Positions 20,114 to 28,665 of a DNA stretch of 64,000 bases are shown here, piece after piece (position 1 is the first letter of the stretch; every line of letters starts with the position of its first letter). Origin of the DNA: Pycnococcus provasolii (taxonomy: Eukaryota > Chlorophyta > Pseudoscourfieldiophyceae > Pseudoscourfieldiales); contig CP150583.1 of assembly GCA_049487715.1 (NCBI GenBank), positions 416,671 to 480,670 on the forward strand, given 5' to 3'. Under the pieces are notes generated by a model. It did no database searches. It was not told the DNA's origin and saw only the letters and a list, made by a program, of their open reading frames with translations. Made by a program: the position numbers and the translations under genes.

Positions 20114-20833
20114 ATGGCGCCCGCCGCAGTCATCTCGCCGTCGATCCTGTCCGCGGACTTCGCGAACCTCGCGCCGGAGGCCAAAAAATGCATACAGGCG
20201 GGCGCGCAGTGGCTGCACGTCGACGTCATGGACGGACACTACGTCCACAACCTCACCATCGGACCGCCCGTCGTCAAGTCCTTGAAAGCGGCGGTCGGAA
20301 CGTCCGCCGTGCTTGACTGCCACCTCATGGTGACAGAACCGACGGAGTGGGTCGACGACTTTGCCAAGGCTGGCGCGGACATCTTCACGTTTCAGCTCGA
20401 CGCCGTCGCACCGTCGTGCCTCACGAGCGAGACGGTGATCCCAGAGGAGCTGGAAAAAGCCAAGGCGCTCATGAAAGCCATTAAAGGCGCAGGCATGAAG
20501 GCAGGCGTGTGCCTTCGCCCGAAGGCGGCGGCGGCGTGCGTCGCACCGCTCGTGGAGGCGGGGCTCGTCGACCTCATCTTGGTGCTGACGGTGGAGCCGG
20601 GCTTCGGCGGACAGGCATTCATGCCGGAGATGGTTCCGAAAATCGAGGCGCTAAGAAAGGCTTATCCGGACATGGACATCGAGGTGGATGGTGGGATCAA
20701 GGACTCGACGGTTGGCGCTGCGGCGAAGGCGGGTGCGAACGTCGTCGTCGCCGGCTCTTACGTGTTCGGTGCGAGCGACTTGAAGGCGGCGGTGAGCACG
20801 CTGCAGGCGGCGCTCGACGCCGCGGCGGCATGA
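20114..20833 (+). CDS. RPE: Ribulose-phosphate 3-epimerase
   Basis: Interconverts ribulose 5-phosphate and xylulose 5-phosphate in the pentose phosphate or Calvin pathway. The 239-residue TIM barrel has the full set of family signatures: SPSILSADFANL at the start, the metal/active-site block HVDVMDGHYVHNLTIGP, DCHLMVTEP, VLTVEPGFGGQAF and EVDGGIKD, ending with GANVVVAGSYVFG. The start MAPAAVISPS has no transit peptide, so this looks like the cytosolic isoform. No introns. It sits on the same strand as the CASP-like gene upstream and the C2 gene downstream, one of the few same-strand runs in the window. Confidence 0.97.
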   Translation: MAPAAVISPSILSADFANLAPEAKKCIQAGAQWLHVDVMDGHYVHNLTIGPPVVKSLKAAVGTSAVLDCHLMVTEPTEWVDDFAKAGADIFTFQLDAVAPSCLTSETVIPEELEKAKALMKAIKGAGMKAGVCLRPKAAAACVAPLVEAGLVDLILVLTVEPGFGGQAFMPEMVPKIEALRKAYPDMDIEVDGGIKDSTVGAAAKAGANVVVAGSYVFGASDLKAAVSTLQAALDAAAA

Positions 20834-21773
20834 GCGCGAGGAGTCAAACCCCGACCTATTTTGCAAATTTTATTTTTGAAACCCCCAAACAGACCCGAAA
20901 TGCATGGGGTGATGGGGACACTATTTTAGACTTTTTTTGCGGGTATTTGCGCGTTTTGGGCCTGTGCATTGTGGGAAGCCATACGGTCATGTCACCTGCG
21001 TTATGTCCGTGTGCGGTACCAGAAAAGAAGGTGTGGCAACCTTGACTAGTTTCGGTCGGGTCGTTAGGTGGAGTCTTTTCCTTTCTCTCCTCGAACCATC
21101 GTGTGGGCTCGTGCGTGAAAATTCACCTGAATTTCACCCGAAAAGCGCGAAAAACCTCGTCGTGGAAAGAAATCGCAAAGTGCGCGATCGACGGCACTGG
21201 ACGAACGAATCGTATCGTGTCTATGACCCGCTCCTCGCGTTGTCCTAACCCTGCGAGTGTTAACACGCAAAGAAACCCTTAAAGTGGACGCCTCTACTCG
21301 ACAAGAAGTTTACCGCCAAGAGCAAAGGCCAGAGGCAAAAGCAAGACGAAAGACTCCCCAATTAAGACTCTCCAAGCTCCGACCTGATAAGAGTCCAAGT
21401 GCAACGAGGGACTGGGAGGCTCAAAGCTGCCGTAGGGGTAAAGGTAGTACGAGGTTTAGCCTTGAAGGGTAGGGTTGCCCAGTGTTGCCCAGTGTGGCGT
21501 TGCCCCATGTTGCCTTCCCTTACCTTATGTCGGGTGCATGCCACTACGATAGGGCTCGCTCTTGTGTTGGCCTACTCAAGCAAGGTTATCGTTCCCGGCC
21601 CAGGTGGTTTGCCCTGCCCTTCGACGGCTAATAAGGTAAGGTAAGGGCTCGGCGCAACCCTCCCTCCTTTTAACCTCTCTTCTCTTCTCGGGATCTCCCC
21701 TCGTCCCGTTCTCGTTCTCCTCGTGTGTCGGCTTGTCGTACCCATTTTAACACAACTACGCGTGTTCTTACCC
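20834..21773. other. Long intergenic gap before the C2 gene
   Basis: No gene is seen. It has an AT-richer start, a CCTAACCCTG word at 21246-21255, repeated GTTGCCCAGTGT-like units near 21474-21510, and a CCACTACGATAGG word near 21542 shared with the gap left of the element. Several AAGGTAAGG words occur near 21630-21645. It could be an old mobile-element remnant, but I cannot show this. Confidence 0.45.
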
Positions 21774-21920
21774 ATGCGAGGCAACCTGCGAATCAGCGTG
21801 AAAGACGCATCCGGCGTGACCTCCGACGGCGCCGATGCGTGGGGGGAGAGTGACATGGACATGTTCGTGAAAATCGAACTCAAGTCGCAAACGGCGGGTG
21901 TTAAGGTAAGCAAGCAGCTG

Positions 21921-21966
<46 letters not shown>

Positions 21967-22000
21967 AGGAGGGGAAGAGAGAGAAAGCAAGTGAGAGCAA

Positions 22001-22034
<34 letters not shown>

Positions 22035-22791
22035 TACACGTGCGAGCGAGCGAGCCAGCGACTCCGCACTCTCGTGCGACGGCGAGGACACAGAGAGAAA
22101 GAAACGAAGAACCTCGCTGCGGGCCGGCGCTTTCCCCCTCCTCCCATGTGGCTCGCGGTACTTGCAAACACTGTGATCGCGTGGGCGAGCTCAGCGACGG
22201 TGGAAGAGGGCGACGCTGTATGCGCACGTTTTGCAGCTCCTACGAAACGCCAGCTCACAAAAGATACTCCCACTCACACACAAAAAAAAATAAAATAAAA
22301 TAAAATAAAATAAAATACAGTCCCCGAAGCAGGCGACATCGACAGTGACGGCCGATGGCGTGCGCGCGACGTGGAACGAGCAGCTGGTGCTGCCCGTGCA
22401 CGAGGGAACGGAGGAGCTGCGCGTGATTCTTTGCAAGAATAAGAAGGGGCACTTCAACACGGGCGTTGTGGCAGCGGCCGGCATCTACGTGCAGGACATC
22501 CTGCGTGCCGTTCCGATTGATAAGCACTTTCAGCTCTTCAAGCCGGGTGAGGGTGGCGACGCTGGTTTCATCCGTCTCGCGATGAACTTCAGCCAGGGTG
22601 AGCCTGTCGCGGCGCCGGCGCCCGTCGCGCGCTCGGGCGCGCGCTCCGGCGCCTCCCCAGCAAAGGATAGCAAAAAGGGCGGTGGTCTCGGCGGAGTGCT
22701 CAAGCTCGGTGCCTTCGTCGCGGTCCTTGCCGGTGCTGCGGTGGCCATCACCGATGCGAATAAGAAGAAGCCCAAACGCCGCCGCCGCTAA
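21774..22791 (+). CDS. Tail-anchored C2-domain protein, one intron
   Basis: Exons 21774-21905 and 22321-22791 join in phase to give 200 residues; the donor is GTAAGC and the acceptor TACAG. The C2 domain covers about residues 3-140. It has LRISVKDASGVT, DMDMFVKIEL, then across the splice GVK/SPKQATST and ATWNEQLVLPV, then ELRVILCKNKKG. This resembles small plant C2 proteins that bind phospholipid, with or without calcium. Residues 168-188 (GGVLKLGAFVAVLAGAAVAIT) form a C-terminal membrane anchor followed by a basic tail KKKPKRRRR. The intron of 415 bases holds (GA)n, (GT)n and (AAAAT)n microsatellites. Confidence 0.82.
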
Positions 22792-23198
22792 GTAAGTCTT
22801 GCCACTCTATCGTCTCTGCGTGCGCGCAGCGGCGTGCGAGTCTTTATGCTTGGCTGGAAAACAGTGCGGGTGTGGCGAACTGGTGCGGCGGCGAACAGCG
22901 AACAACGGCCATTTACTTTCTTTACATTCATATATCAGGCTTCGGTTGTTTTGTCTCGACAAACATATCCCAAAAAAAATACATATTATTCTTGTTGTAA
23001 GCTGTCACACATTTTGCTGGGAAGATATGCGCGCGCACACGCAGTAGTTGTTCACGTCTCCGTAGTGCCTGTGGGAGGGCCAGGCAGAGAGTAAGGAGTG
23101 AGTGAGTGCGTGCGTGCGTTTGTGCGTTTGTGTGTGTACGTGCTTGGTGTCAGCAGGATAGAAGAAGGGATGATACATAAAGCGAGACGAGTTGTTCT
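22792..23198. other. Convergent gap between C2 and 3-ketosphinganine reductase genes
   Basis: It holds the 3' flanks of both genes. There is an AT-rich stretch at 22915-23000 and a simple tetranucleotide run (GAGT/GTGC/GTTT) near 23096-23145. No gene is seen. Confidence 0.55.
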
Positions 23199-24197
23199 TC
23201 ACGCACGTTTGGCACGCTTCCTCGCCATGCTTGCAACCGTCGCGTAGAACGACGTGACGTATCCAAGTGCAACGGCACGCAGCAAGCCCATGAGCGCCAC
23301 CTCCTTGATGGCGTCGAGCACAGTGCTCGCTCTTCCCATGCCAACGGTAAGTGTGCCGAGCATGAGACCGTCAATTCCGTAATTCACCGCCGTGTGCCCT
23401 CTCGCCATGCTGTCGACGAGCTTCTTGGCCACGACTTGCGGCGACCACATTCCACTTCCTTCCGACAGCGCGACGGTTTCCTCCGGCGTGGTGTTTCGTT
23501 CGTTCTTCAGTCCTGGCGTATCTGTATCCGGTGGATATGCGACCGTCACGTGCACGCCAAAGTGCCGGACTTCCATAGACAGTGCCTCTGCGAACCCGCG
23601 CAGCGCAAACTTGCTTGGACTGTACGACGTGTATCCGTAGATGCCCACCTGCCCAGCCATGGACGACACGAACACGATGTGCGACCGCTTATGGGTCTTC
23701 AGATGCGGCATGACAGCCTTAGCGACGTACACGACACCGAGGTAGTTAAGTTTGATGGCGCGCTCAAAGTCCTCGATGGGTGCGTCTTCGAACCTCTTGG
23801 GCATGGCACCTCCTGCCGCGCAGATGACGACTTCTGGAGGTCCGTTCGCCTCGACCGCTTGGTTGACTGCCCGTTCCGTTGCTGATGCGGAAGTGACGTC
23901 GACTGAAATGACAGCAACCGAGCACGACGGGTGAGCGGACGATATTTCCTTTTTGATTGCATTCAGCTTCGAGATGTCGCGCGAAAGGATGGTGAGGTGT
24001 GACACTCCCCGAGCAGCTAGGAGAGAGGCGACGCACGCGCCTATGCCCTGCGATCCGCCCGTGACCAGCGCGTGGTTGACTTTACTTATTTGCAGGGGAC
24101 GCTGGGCGCGAGAGAGCGCCCAGCAGACGACCAGCAAGAGCGAGAGCAAGAACGTCAGCACAGCCACGGACATCGGCGTCGTCAAGTCCGCCATCAT
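23199..24197 (-). CDS. KDSR: 3-ketodihydrosphingosine reductase (short-chain dehydrogenase)
   Basis: Reduces 3-ketosphinganine to sphinganine with NADPH on the ER, the second step of sphingolipid synthesis. The start MMADLTTPMSVAV is chosen because it is followed by an N-terminal membrane helix (VAVLTFLLSLLLVVCWAL); upstream in-frame sequence is basic and not helix-like. The product is 332 residues. It shows the Rossmann motif TGGSQGIG, AAGGAMPKRFED in place of NAAG, the catalytic Ser in VSSMAGQ, YSPSK, and the subfamily mark YPPDTDTPGL. A C-terminal hydrophobic segment (VALMGLLRAVALGYVTSFYA) and a basic AKRA end match the family. It is divergent from the PSI-domain gene across 200 bases. Confidence 0.92.
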   Translation of the reverse strand: MMADLTTPMSVAVLTFLLSLLLVVCWALSRAQRPLQISKVNHALVTGGSQGIGACVASLLAARGVSHLTILSRDISKLNAIKKEISSAHPSCSVAVISVDVTSASATERAVNQAVEANGPPEVVICAAGGAMPKRFEDAPIEDFERAIKLNYLGVVYVAKAVMPHLKTHKRSHIVFVSSMAGQVGIYGYTSYSPSKFALRGFAEALSMEVRHFGVHVTVAYPPDTDTPGLKNERNTTPEETVALSEGSGMWSPQVVAKKLVDSMARGHTAVNYGIDGLMLGTLTVGMGRASTVLDAIKEVALMGLLRAVALGYVTSFYATVASMARKRAKRA

Positions 24198-24397
24198 CGC
24201 AAAAGATGGGGTCGCGAAGGAATTAAAGGGGGGGGAGGCCCCGCTGAAGGGGACCCGGCATTGGTCTATCCGCGATAACCGCACAACTTGACGGGTCCGC
24301 TTGAGGGAGGAATTACGCCTTAACCTTACCCACCTCCCTGGTCCGAGGAGGACGGCCAATTCTTGTTCTTGTGCACGCCACCGAGAAGGTGACCAGT

Positions 24398-25594
24398 ATG
24401 ATGGTCGCGCGTACTTGCCTGGTGGTGTTGGCAGTTGTTATGTGCTTGCTCGCAGCGGCGCTTGCGCAAGGTGAAGGGGAGACGTCGTGTAGCGACATAG
24501 TGGGATGCGCGCAGTGCGTGGGGGCGGGATGCTCCTTTATGCCTGCGACGCAGACGTGCAGCGCGGAGTGCGAAATGGCCGACCCAACGGCGACATGCGT
24601 CTTCTTAATTCCCGGCGCTCCCGTGAGTCCCGATCAAATGTGTTCGGTGGTCTCGGGTGTCCCTGACTCATTGACGCCATCGGCACCGGCCGATTCCTTA
24701 TTTGGTGGTTGGAACGACAGCATTTGCACTGCTTATCCTGCGGCTTGCAAAGCCACTGACGCAAAGGGCGAAATCTGTTTGAAACGAATTATCGAAGTGT
24801 CGGCTCTACTCAGAGGCGCTGAAATAGATAATTATTGGGAGTGGGAGTCTGAGTGCCCGGGAACCTTCTGCAATAATTACAACAGGAGTGAATGTGTCGA
24901 ACTCCTCTTGGCCACGAACATGACCTTCAATCGCTACGAAGATGGCAAACAGACTAGTACGGAGTTGTATAGTCCGTCAGATAAGGCAGCCCTCAAAGCA
25001 CTGATGCTAGGCTGCTCTGAAATCTCAACGAACAAGACAAGCCCAATCTGTACGGCTTACCCAACTGCATGCGAGCTTCATGATCCCTGCGGTGGCGTCT
25101 GCTTGGTTCAATTCATGTCTGTCATCCAAAGTCTGGGAGATGCTTCAGGACCACCGTCGTGCAATTTTTGGCAATTTGGCATGTCGACGACTTGCTTGGA
25201 GTTGCTGGGTGGGTCGAAGCTCGATTTCACGAGCGTGTCTAATGAACCTCTGTTCGACGTTGATACCTCGGCGGGTTACTTGAAGTGTCTCTGCAGCGAT
25301 GTCTCTCCGCACCTCTGCACCGGCGGCACCATCGGGGTGCCACTGGACGACCACTGGACGACGGCGGCGCCGACCACGACGGCGACAACAGCGGCGACGA
25401 CGGCGGCGACGGATACTACTACGTTAGTTAATTCGACGACGACGACGACGACGGATACGACGAAGGCAAGTGATGATGGCTCTCCCAATCCAGGGAAGAA
25501 GGACGTCGTTAACAGTGGCGGTCGTTCCTCCTTCGCTGTGATTTCGGCAAGCTTTGCGGTGTTGCTTCGTCTCACGCTTTCGGTTCCCGAGTAG
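24398..25594 (+). CDS. Secreted Cys-rich surface protein with PSI-like domain, likely GPI-anchored
   Basis: A 398-residue protein. The signal peptide is MMVARTCLVVLAVVMCLLAA, cleaved near AALAQG. A PSI/plexin-like Cys cluster follows: CSDIVGCAQCVGAGCSFM. There are then two related repeats starting ICTAYPAACK and ICTAYPTACE, each with a similar Cys spacing and a CVELL or CLELL end. A Thr-rich stalk at about residues 320-360 leads to a C-terminal hydrophobic tail (SFAVISASFAVLLRLTL) without following basic residues, as in GPI signals. The function is unknown; adhesion or a wall role is only a guess. It is divergent from the reductase gene and converges with the helical-repeat gene. Confidence 0.75.
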   Translation: MMVARTCLVVLAVVMCLLAAALAQGEGETSCSDIVGCAQCVGAGCSFMPATQTCSAECEMADPTATCVFLIPGAPVSPDQMCSVVSGVPDSLTPSAPADSLFGGWNDSICTAYPAACKATDAKGEICLKRIIEVSALLRGAEIDNYWEWESECPGTFCNNYNRSECVELLLATNMTFNRYEDGKQTSTELYSPSDKAALKALMLGCSEISTNKTSPICTAYPTACELHDPCGGVCLVQFMSVIQSLGDASGPPSCNFWQFGMSTTCLELLGGSKLDFTSVSNEPLFDVDTSAGYLKCLCSDVSPHLCTGGTIGVPLDDHWTTAAPTTTATTAATTAATDTTTLVNSTTTTTTDTTKASDDGSPNPGKKDVVNSGGRSSFAVISASFAVLLRLTLSVPE

Positions 25595-25710
25595 ATTCTT
25601 GAAATTTCAGCGGCTAGGTGGTTAGGTGGTCAAGGTGGAGAGGAGCCACCACAGATTATGGTAAATACAGCGCATTATTACAATCGTAGCATAGTACATT
25701 ACAATTACGA

Positions 25711-27399
25711 TCACCACATGACTGGCGGCTTTGGTACACCAGCCTTGCCGAGCTCGCTCAAATTTTTAAAGTGTTGGCGCACGTACTCGCGCGTGCTCGT
25801 GCTGACAGGCGTCCACAAGCGCTCCAGCGTCATGAACTGAACGCCACCGTCGTCCGCTAGCGGCGTGTGCTGCATAGTGCCCGGCGCACGAGCAGCCATG
25901 GGCGTCTTCGGCGGCAGTGGCATCGCCGACGCTAATTGTGGCTCATAGAGCTCTTTGGGCAGCGGCGTGCTCAGGTACTCAGGACTACGCGCCGCCTGCA
26001 TCGCCTCCAGGCTCCGCTGCCACCGCCCAAGCTGCCAGAGGCATGCAGACGCATGATCTCGCGTGAGAGCATCTGACGACGACAGGTGCGTCACGAGCGC
26101 GGGGAGCATCACCGCGGAGACGGTTGGACGAGCGAGCACGGATGCATTTGCCGGCCCCGCGGCATCCTTTTCATCCGCAAACTGATCCGCCAGCGCGGCG
26201 ATCGACCCCGGAGGATCGCAGAGCAGCGCAATGAGAACGCATCCCGCGAGATGGCGCGTCGCCGCACGCGCGCTCGGGTCGCCACCTCCCGCTCCCTTAC
26301 TTCCACCCTTCTTGCCCTTCTTGCCACCCCCAGCCTCTTTGGCACTGAGCGCGAGCGCGTCCGCGAGGTACGCCATGCAGTCGATTGCCGTCTGGCACGC
26401 GAACCGCGCGCTCGCCTTGCGCAGCCCAATTGCGAAGAGCGCACCTGCCGCCTCGCCGCGCGCGGCAGGATCGCTGCGGTCGCGCAGTCTCTGTCCAACG
26501 ACGTGAAGCAACGAGTTGGTGAGTTCATCCGTGAGTCCGGGTCCCGTTCTTGGCACGCGAAGGTACACGCCTAGAAGCAGACGCGTGCACTTGATCAGGC
26601 TTGCTGTCTCGTCCTTGGCGTGCATATCGTCTGCGTTCGCGCTTGCAGCATCCACGAGACGTTCCACCACGAGCGGTAGAGCGCCATCTCGCGCTGCGTC
26701 TGCCGCGGCTGGTTCGGACGTTGCGATCACCGCCGTGAAGCACGCACCGAGGTCTGCGCTAGCCTCTGGCAGCCACTCTGCGCTCGGCTTGCCTAGTCTC
26801 TTCAGCAGCTTGGATGCGAGTGGCGCGAGGTTTGTTGCCCGTTTGACGACGTCTTTGTCCGTGCCTTCTATGAGTCGTCGAAGCAGCTTGGCTGACATGG
26901 CAGCTGCCCTGTCGTGTTTGAACCAGACTCCACGCAGAACGAGCTGAGACGGCACCTCCGCCGCGTTTCTGTTTGCGAGAACTTCTTCGTCTTCCAGCAG
27001 GCTGGACAGACACCCGACGAGGCTGTGGCACTCGGTTCCTTGTAGTGTGCGGCTTTGCGCGAGCCAGTTGGTGAGGTCAACGAGCAAGCTCGGGCACTTG
27101 TCGAGCACCTCCCTTCGTCTTGCGGGGTCGAGCGACGCTTCCCAGAGCGGGAAGAGCGCCTCAACATCCTGGTGTCTGATTGCCGTCGCGAGTGTATCTG
27201 TGGGTATGAACTGAGGCCAGTCAGTGTGTGTGTGAATGTGTGTGTGTGTGAATGTGTGTGTTAGTTCCTTCCAAGAACGTTGCGTTGCGTGGTTTGCTGC
27301 TCTGCTATGCTTTGTGTGCGAGCCGCCAATCCAAGTGGGTCCCGATAAAACTAAAATGTAAACGGTACGTACCCCCCTCGACGCTCCCCACAGCGGCAT
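25711..27399 (-). CDS. ARM/HEAT-like helical-repeat protein of unknown function, one intron
   Basis: Exon 1 (27373-27399) encodes MPLWGASRG and ends at a GTACGT donor. Exon 2 (25711-27210) starts FIPTDTLATAI after a CTCAG acceptor in phase, for 508 residues in total. The body is almost all helix with ARM/HEAT-style pairs, for example ATNLAPLASKLLKRLG and ARGEAAGALFAIGLRKASAR. It has a Lys/Gly-rich insertion (GGGKKGKKGGSKGAGGG). The C-terminus is more conserved-looking: LERLWTPVSTSTREYVRQHF then KAGVPKPPVMW. I do not recognise the family. The 162-base intron is a multiple of three and stop-free, and contains CA-repeats. The start is inferred from the donor and phase, not from homology. Confidence 0.65.
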   Translation of the reverse strand: MPLWGASRGVRTVYILVLSGPTWIGGSHTKHSRAANHATQRSWKELTHTFTHTHIHTHTDWPQFIPTDTLATAIRHQDVEALFPLWEASLDPARRREVLDKCPSLLVDLTNWLAQSRTLQGTECHSLVGCLSSLLEDEEVLANRNAAEVPSQLVLRGVWFKHDRAAAMSAKLLRRLIEGTDKDVVKRATNLAPLASKLLKRLGKPSAEWLPEASADLGACFTAVIATSEPAAADAARDGALPLVVERLVDAASANADDMHAKDETASLIKCTRLLLGVYLRVPRTGPGLTDELTNSLLHVVGQRLRDRSDPAARGEAAGALFAIGLRKASARFACQTAIDCMAYLADALALSAKEAGGGKKGKKGGSKGAGGGDPSARAATRHLAGCVLIALLCDPPGSIAALADQFADEKDAAGPANASVLARPTVSAVMLPALVTHLSSSDALTRDHASACLWQLGRWQRSLEAMQAARSPEYLSTPLPKELYEPQLASAMPLPPKTPMAARAPGTMQHTPLADDGGVQFMTLERLWTPVSTSTREYVRQHFKNLSELGKAGVPKPPVMW

Positions 27400-28048
27400 G
27401 GGAAGTAGACAGAAAAAGAAGTGCACCTTAAGGGGAAGGAATGGCGGTGCGAAAGTGAGAATGAATCGCGTGTGCAAGGTCAAACAACACATGGCGATTT
27501 CCCACCCCCGGGAAAGCAGCCCAGCAGCCCGGGTCAAACAGTGGAACTTGGAGGTCAGTTATTTTACCAGCGCACGAGGGACTATGTACAGTACGGTCAG
27601 ACGGTATTAAATAGTCTATGTAAGGGTTCTAACTAATAACGGGCTTAAGTAAGGTTAAGGGGCCAGCCACACGAGCACCAGTTGTTGGCAACAGTTGTCT
27701 TTGTATGGGAAAGCATTCCAGTATTAGCATTAGGAAGTTAGATTCGACTGATCATGCCATGCGATGGATGGATTGCTTGGTCGGGTTTTTACTGTAGAAG
27801 GTTCGCCTTTGGAACGTTTACTTTTGGAATGCTAAAGTCCCGGGTAGTTCTATTTACAGTACTTTCCCATGGTGGCTCATAGTCTATGGAATGGGACTTG
27901 CAATTATTCCTCCGCCTTTCCTTTCCCCTTTCCTGGGAATGGAATCGTTTATTCATCTGTCCTCGATCGCTCCCCTCAACTCTCCCGCGTTAAGGTTTTT
28001 CTCGCTTCTTCCCGTCGTTCCCCTCCCGTCGGCGCGCTTCTACTAAAA
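27400..28048. other. Divergent 5' gap; no gene seen
   Basis: AT-richer than the genes. An imperfect inverted repeat pairs AAGCATTCCA near 27711 with TGGAATGCT near 27824. A pyrimidine-rich stretch at 27907-27940 precedes the small downstream gene. Confidence 0.45.
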
Positions 28049-28549
28049 ATGTCGACGCCGAAGCAAGTTCCGTCCATCATCGCCGCCGTTTCGCCGCCGC
28101 CCGCCGTGCCCGCGCACGTCGCGATATCCGCCACAGCCAGGAAATGTGCACCCGCGTGCCTTGTCGCCATAGCTGCCGCCATCGCCGCGGCCATCGTAGG
28201 GAAAATCGTCAAGTCCCTCACGGCCAAACCGACGCAGACGGAAGAACGATCGAAACGGGCACGCAGCGCGTTCGGCGTGCAAGGCCATACTTCGGAAACG
28301 ACGACGACGACAACGGCGAGGGTTTCCGCGCAGAGCCGGGCTGCACCGCCATACCGACCGACGGTGGAGCAGCGGCCGCCGCCAATGGCATACTACATGG
28401 CCGGAGCGTCGCGCTTGACAACATCGTCAGGAACGTCGACGTCGTTTGCGACACACCTGCAGCAACCTCAGTCACGGCGCCGGGCATTCACGCAAAGGAC
28501 TGCGGCGATGCGGTGCAGGGCTCGTGCCGCACGAGGTGTTGCGTGGTGA
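28049..28549 (+). CDS. Small basic protein with one membrane segment, unknown
   Basis: Start MSTPKQVPSIIAAV in a clean AAAAATG context gives 166 residues. Residues 26-51 (ATARKCAPACLVAIAAAIAA and continuing) form a single Ala-rich membrane segment followed by a basic stretch. The rest is Thr/Arg/Pro/Gln-rich and probably disordered. A GTGAGT donor overlaps the stop codon, so a further exon is possible. I do not recognise the protein. The minus-strand PAN3 gene converges on it at 28666. Confidence 0.45.
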   Translation: MSTPKQVPSIIAAVSPPPAVPAHVAISATARKCAPACLVAIAAAIAAAIVGKIVKSLTAKPTQTEERSKRARSAFGVQGHTSETTTTTTARVSAQSRAAPPYRPTVEQRPPPMAYYMAGASRLTTSSGTSTSFATHLQQPQSRRRAFTQRTAAMRCRARAARGVAW

Positions 28550-28665
28550 GTAAAAAAAAAAAAACTTCTTTGCCCGACCGAAAGGTTTGCCCAAGTGCGT
28601 TCGGTCGTTCGTTCGTTCGTTCGTTCGGTCGGTCGGTCGGAAAAGAAACATGGGCTGTTCGTGCG

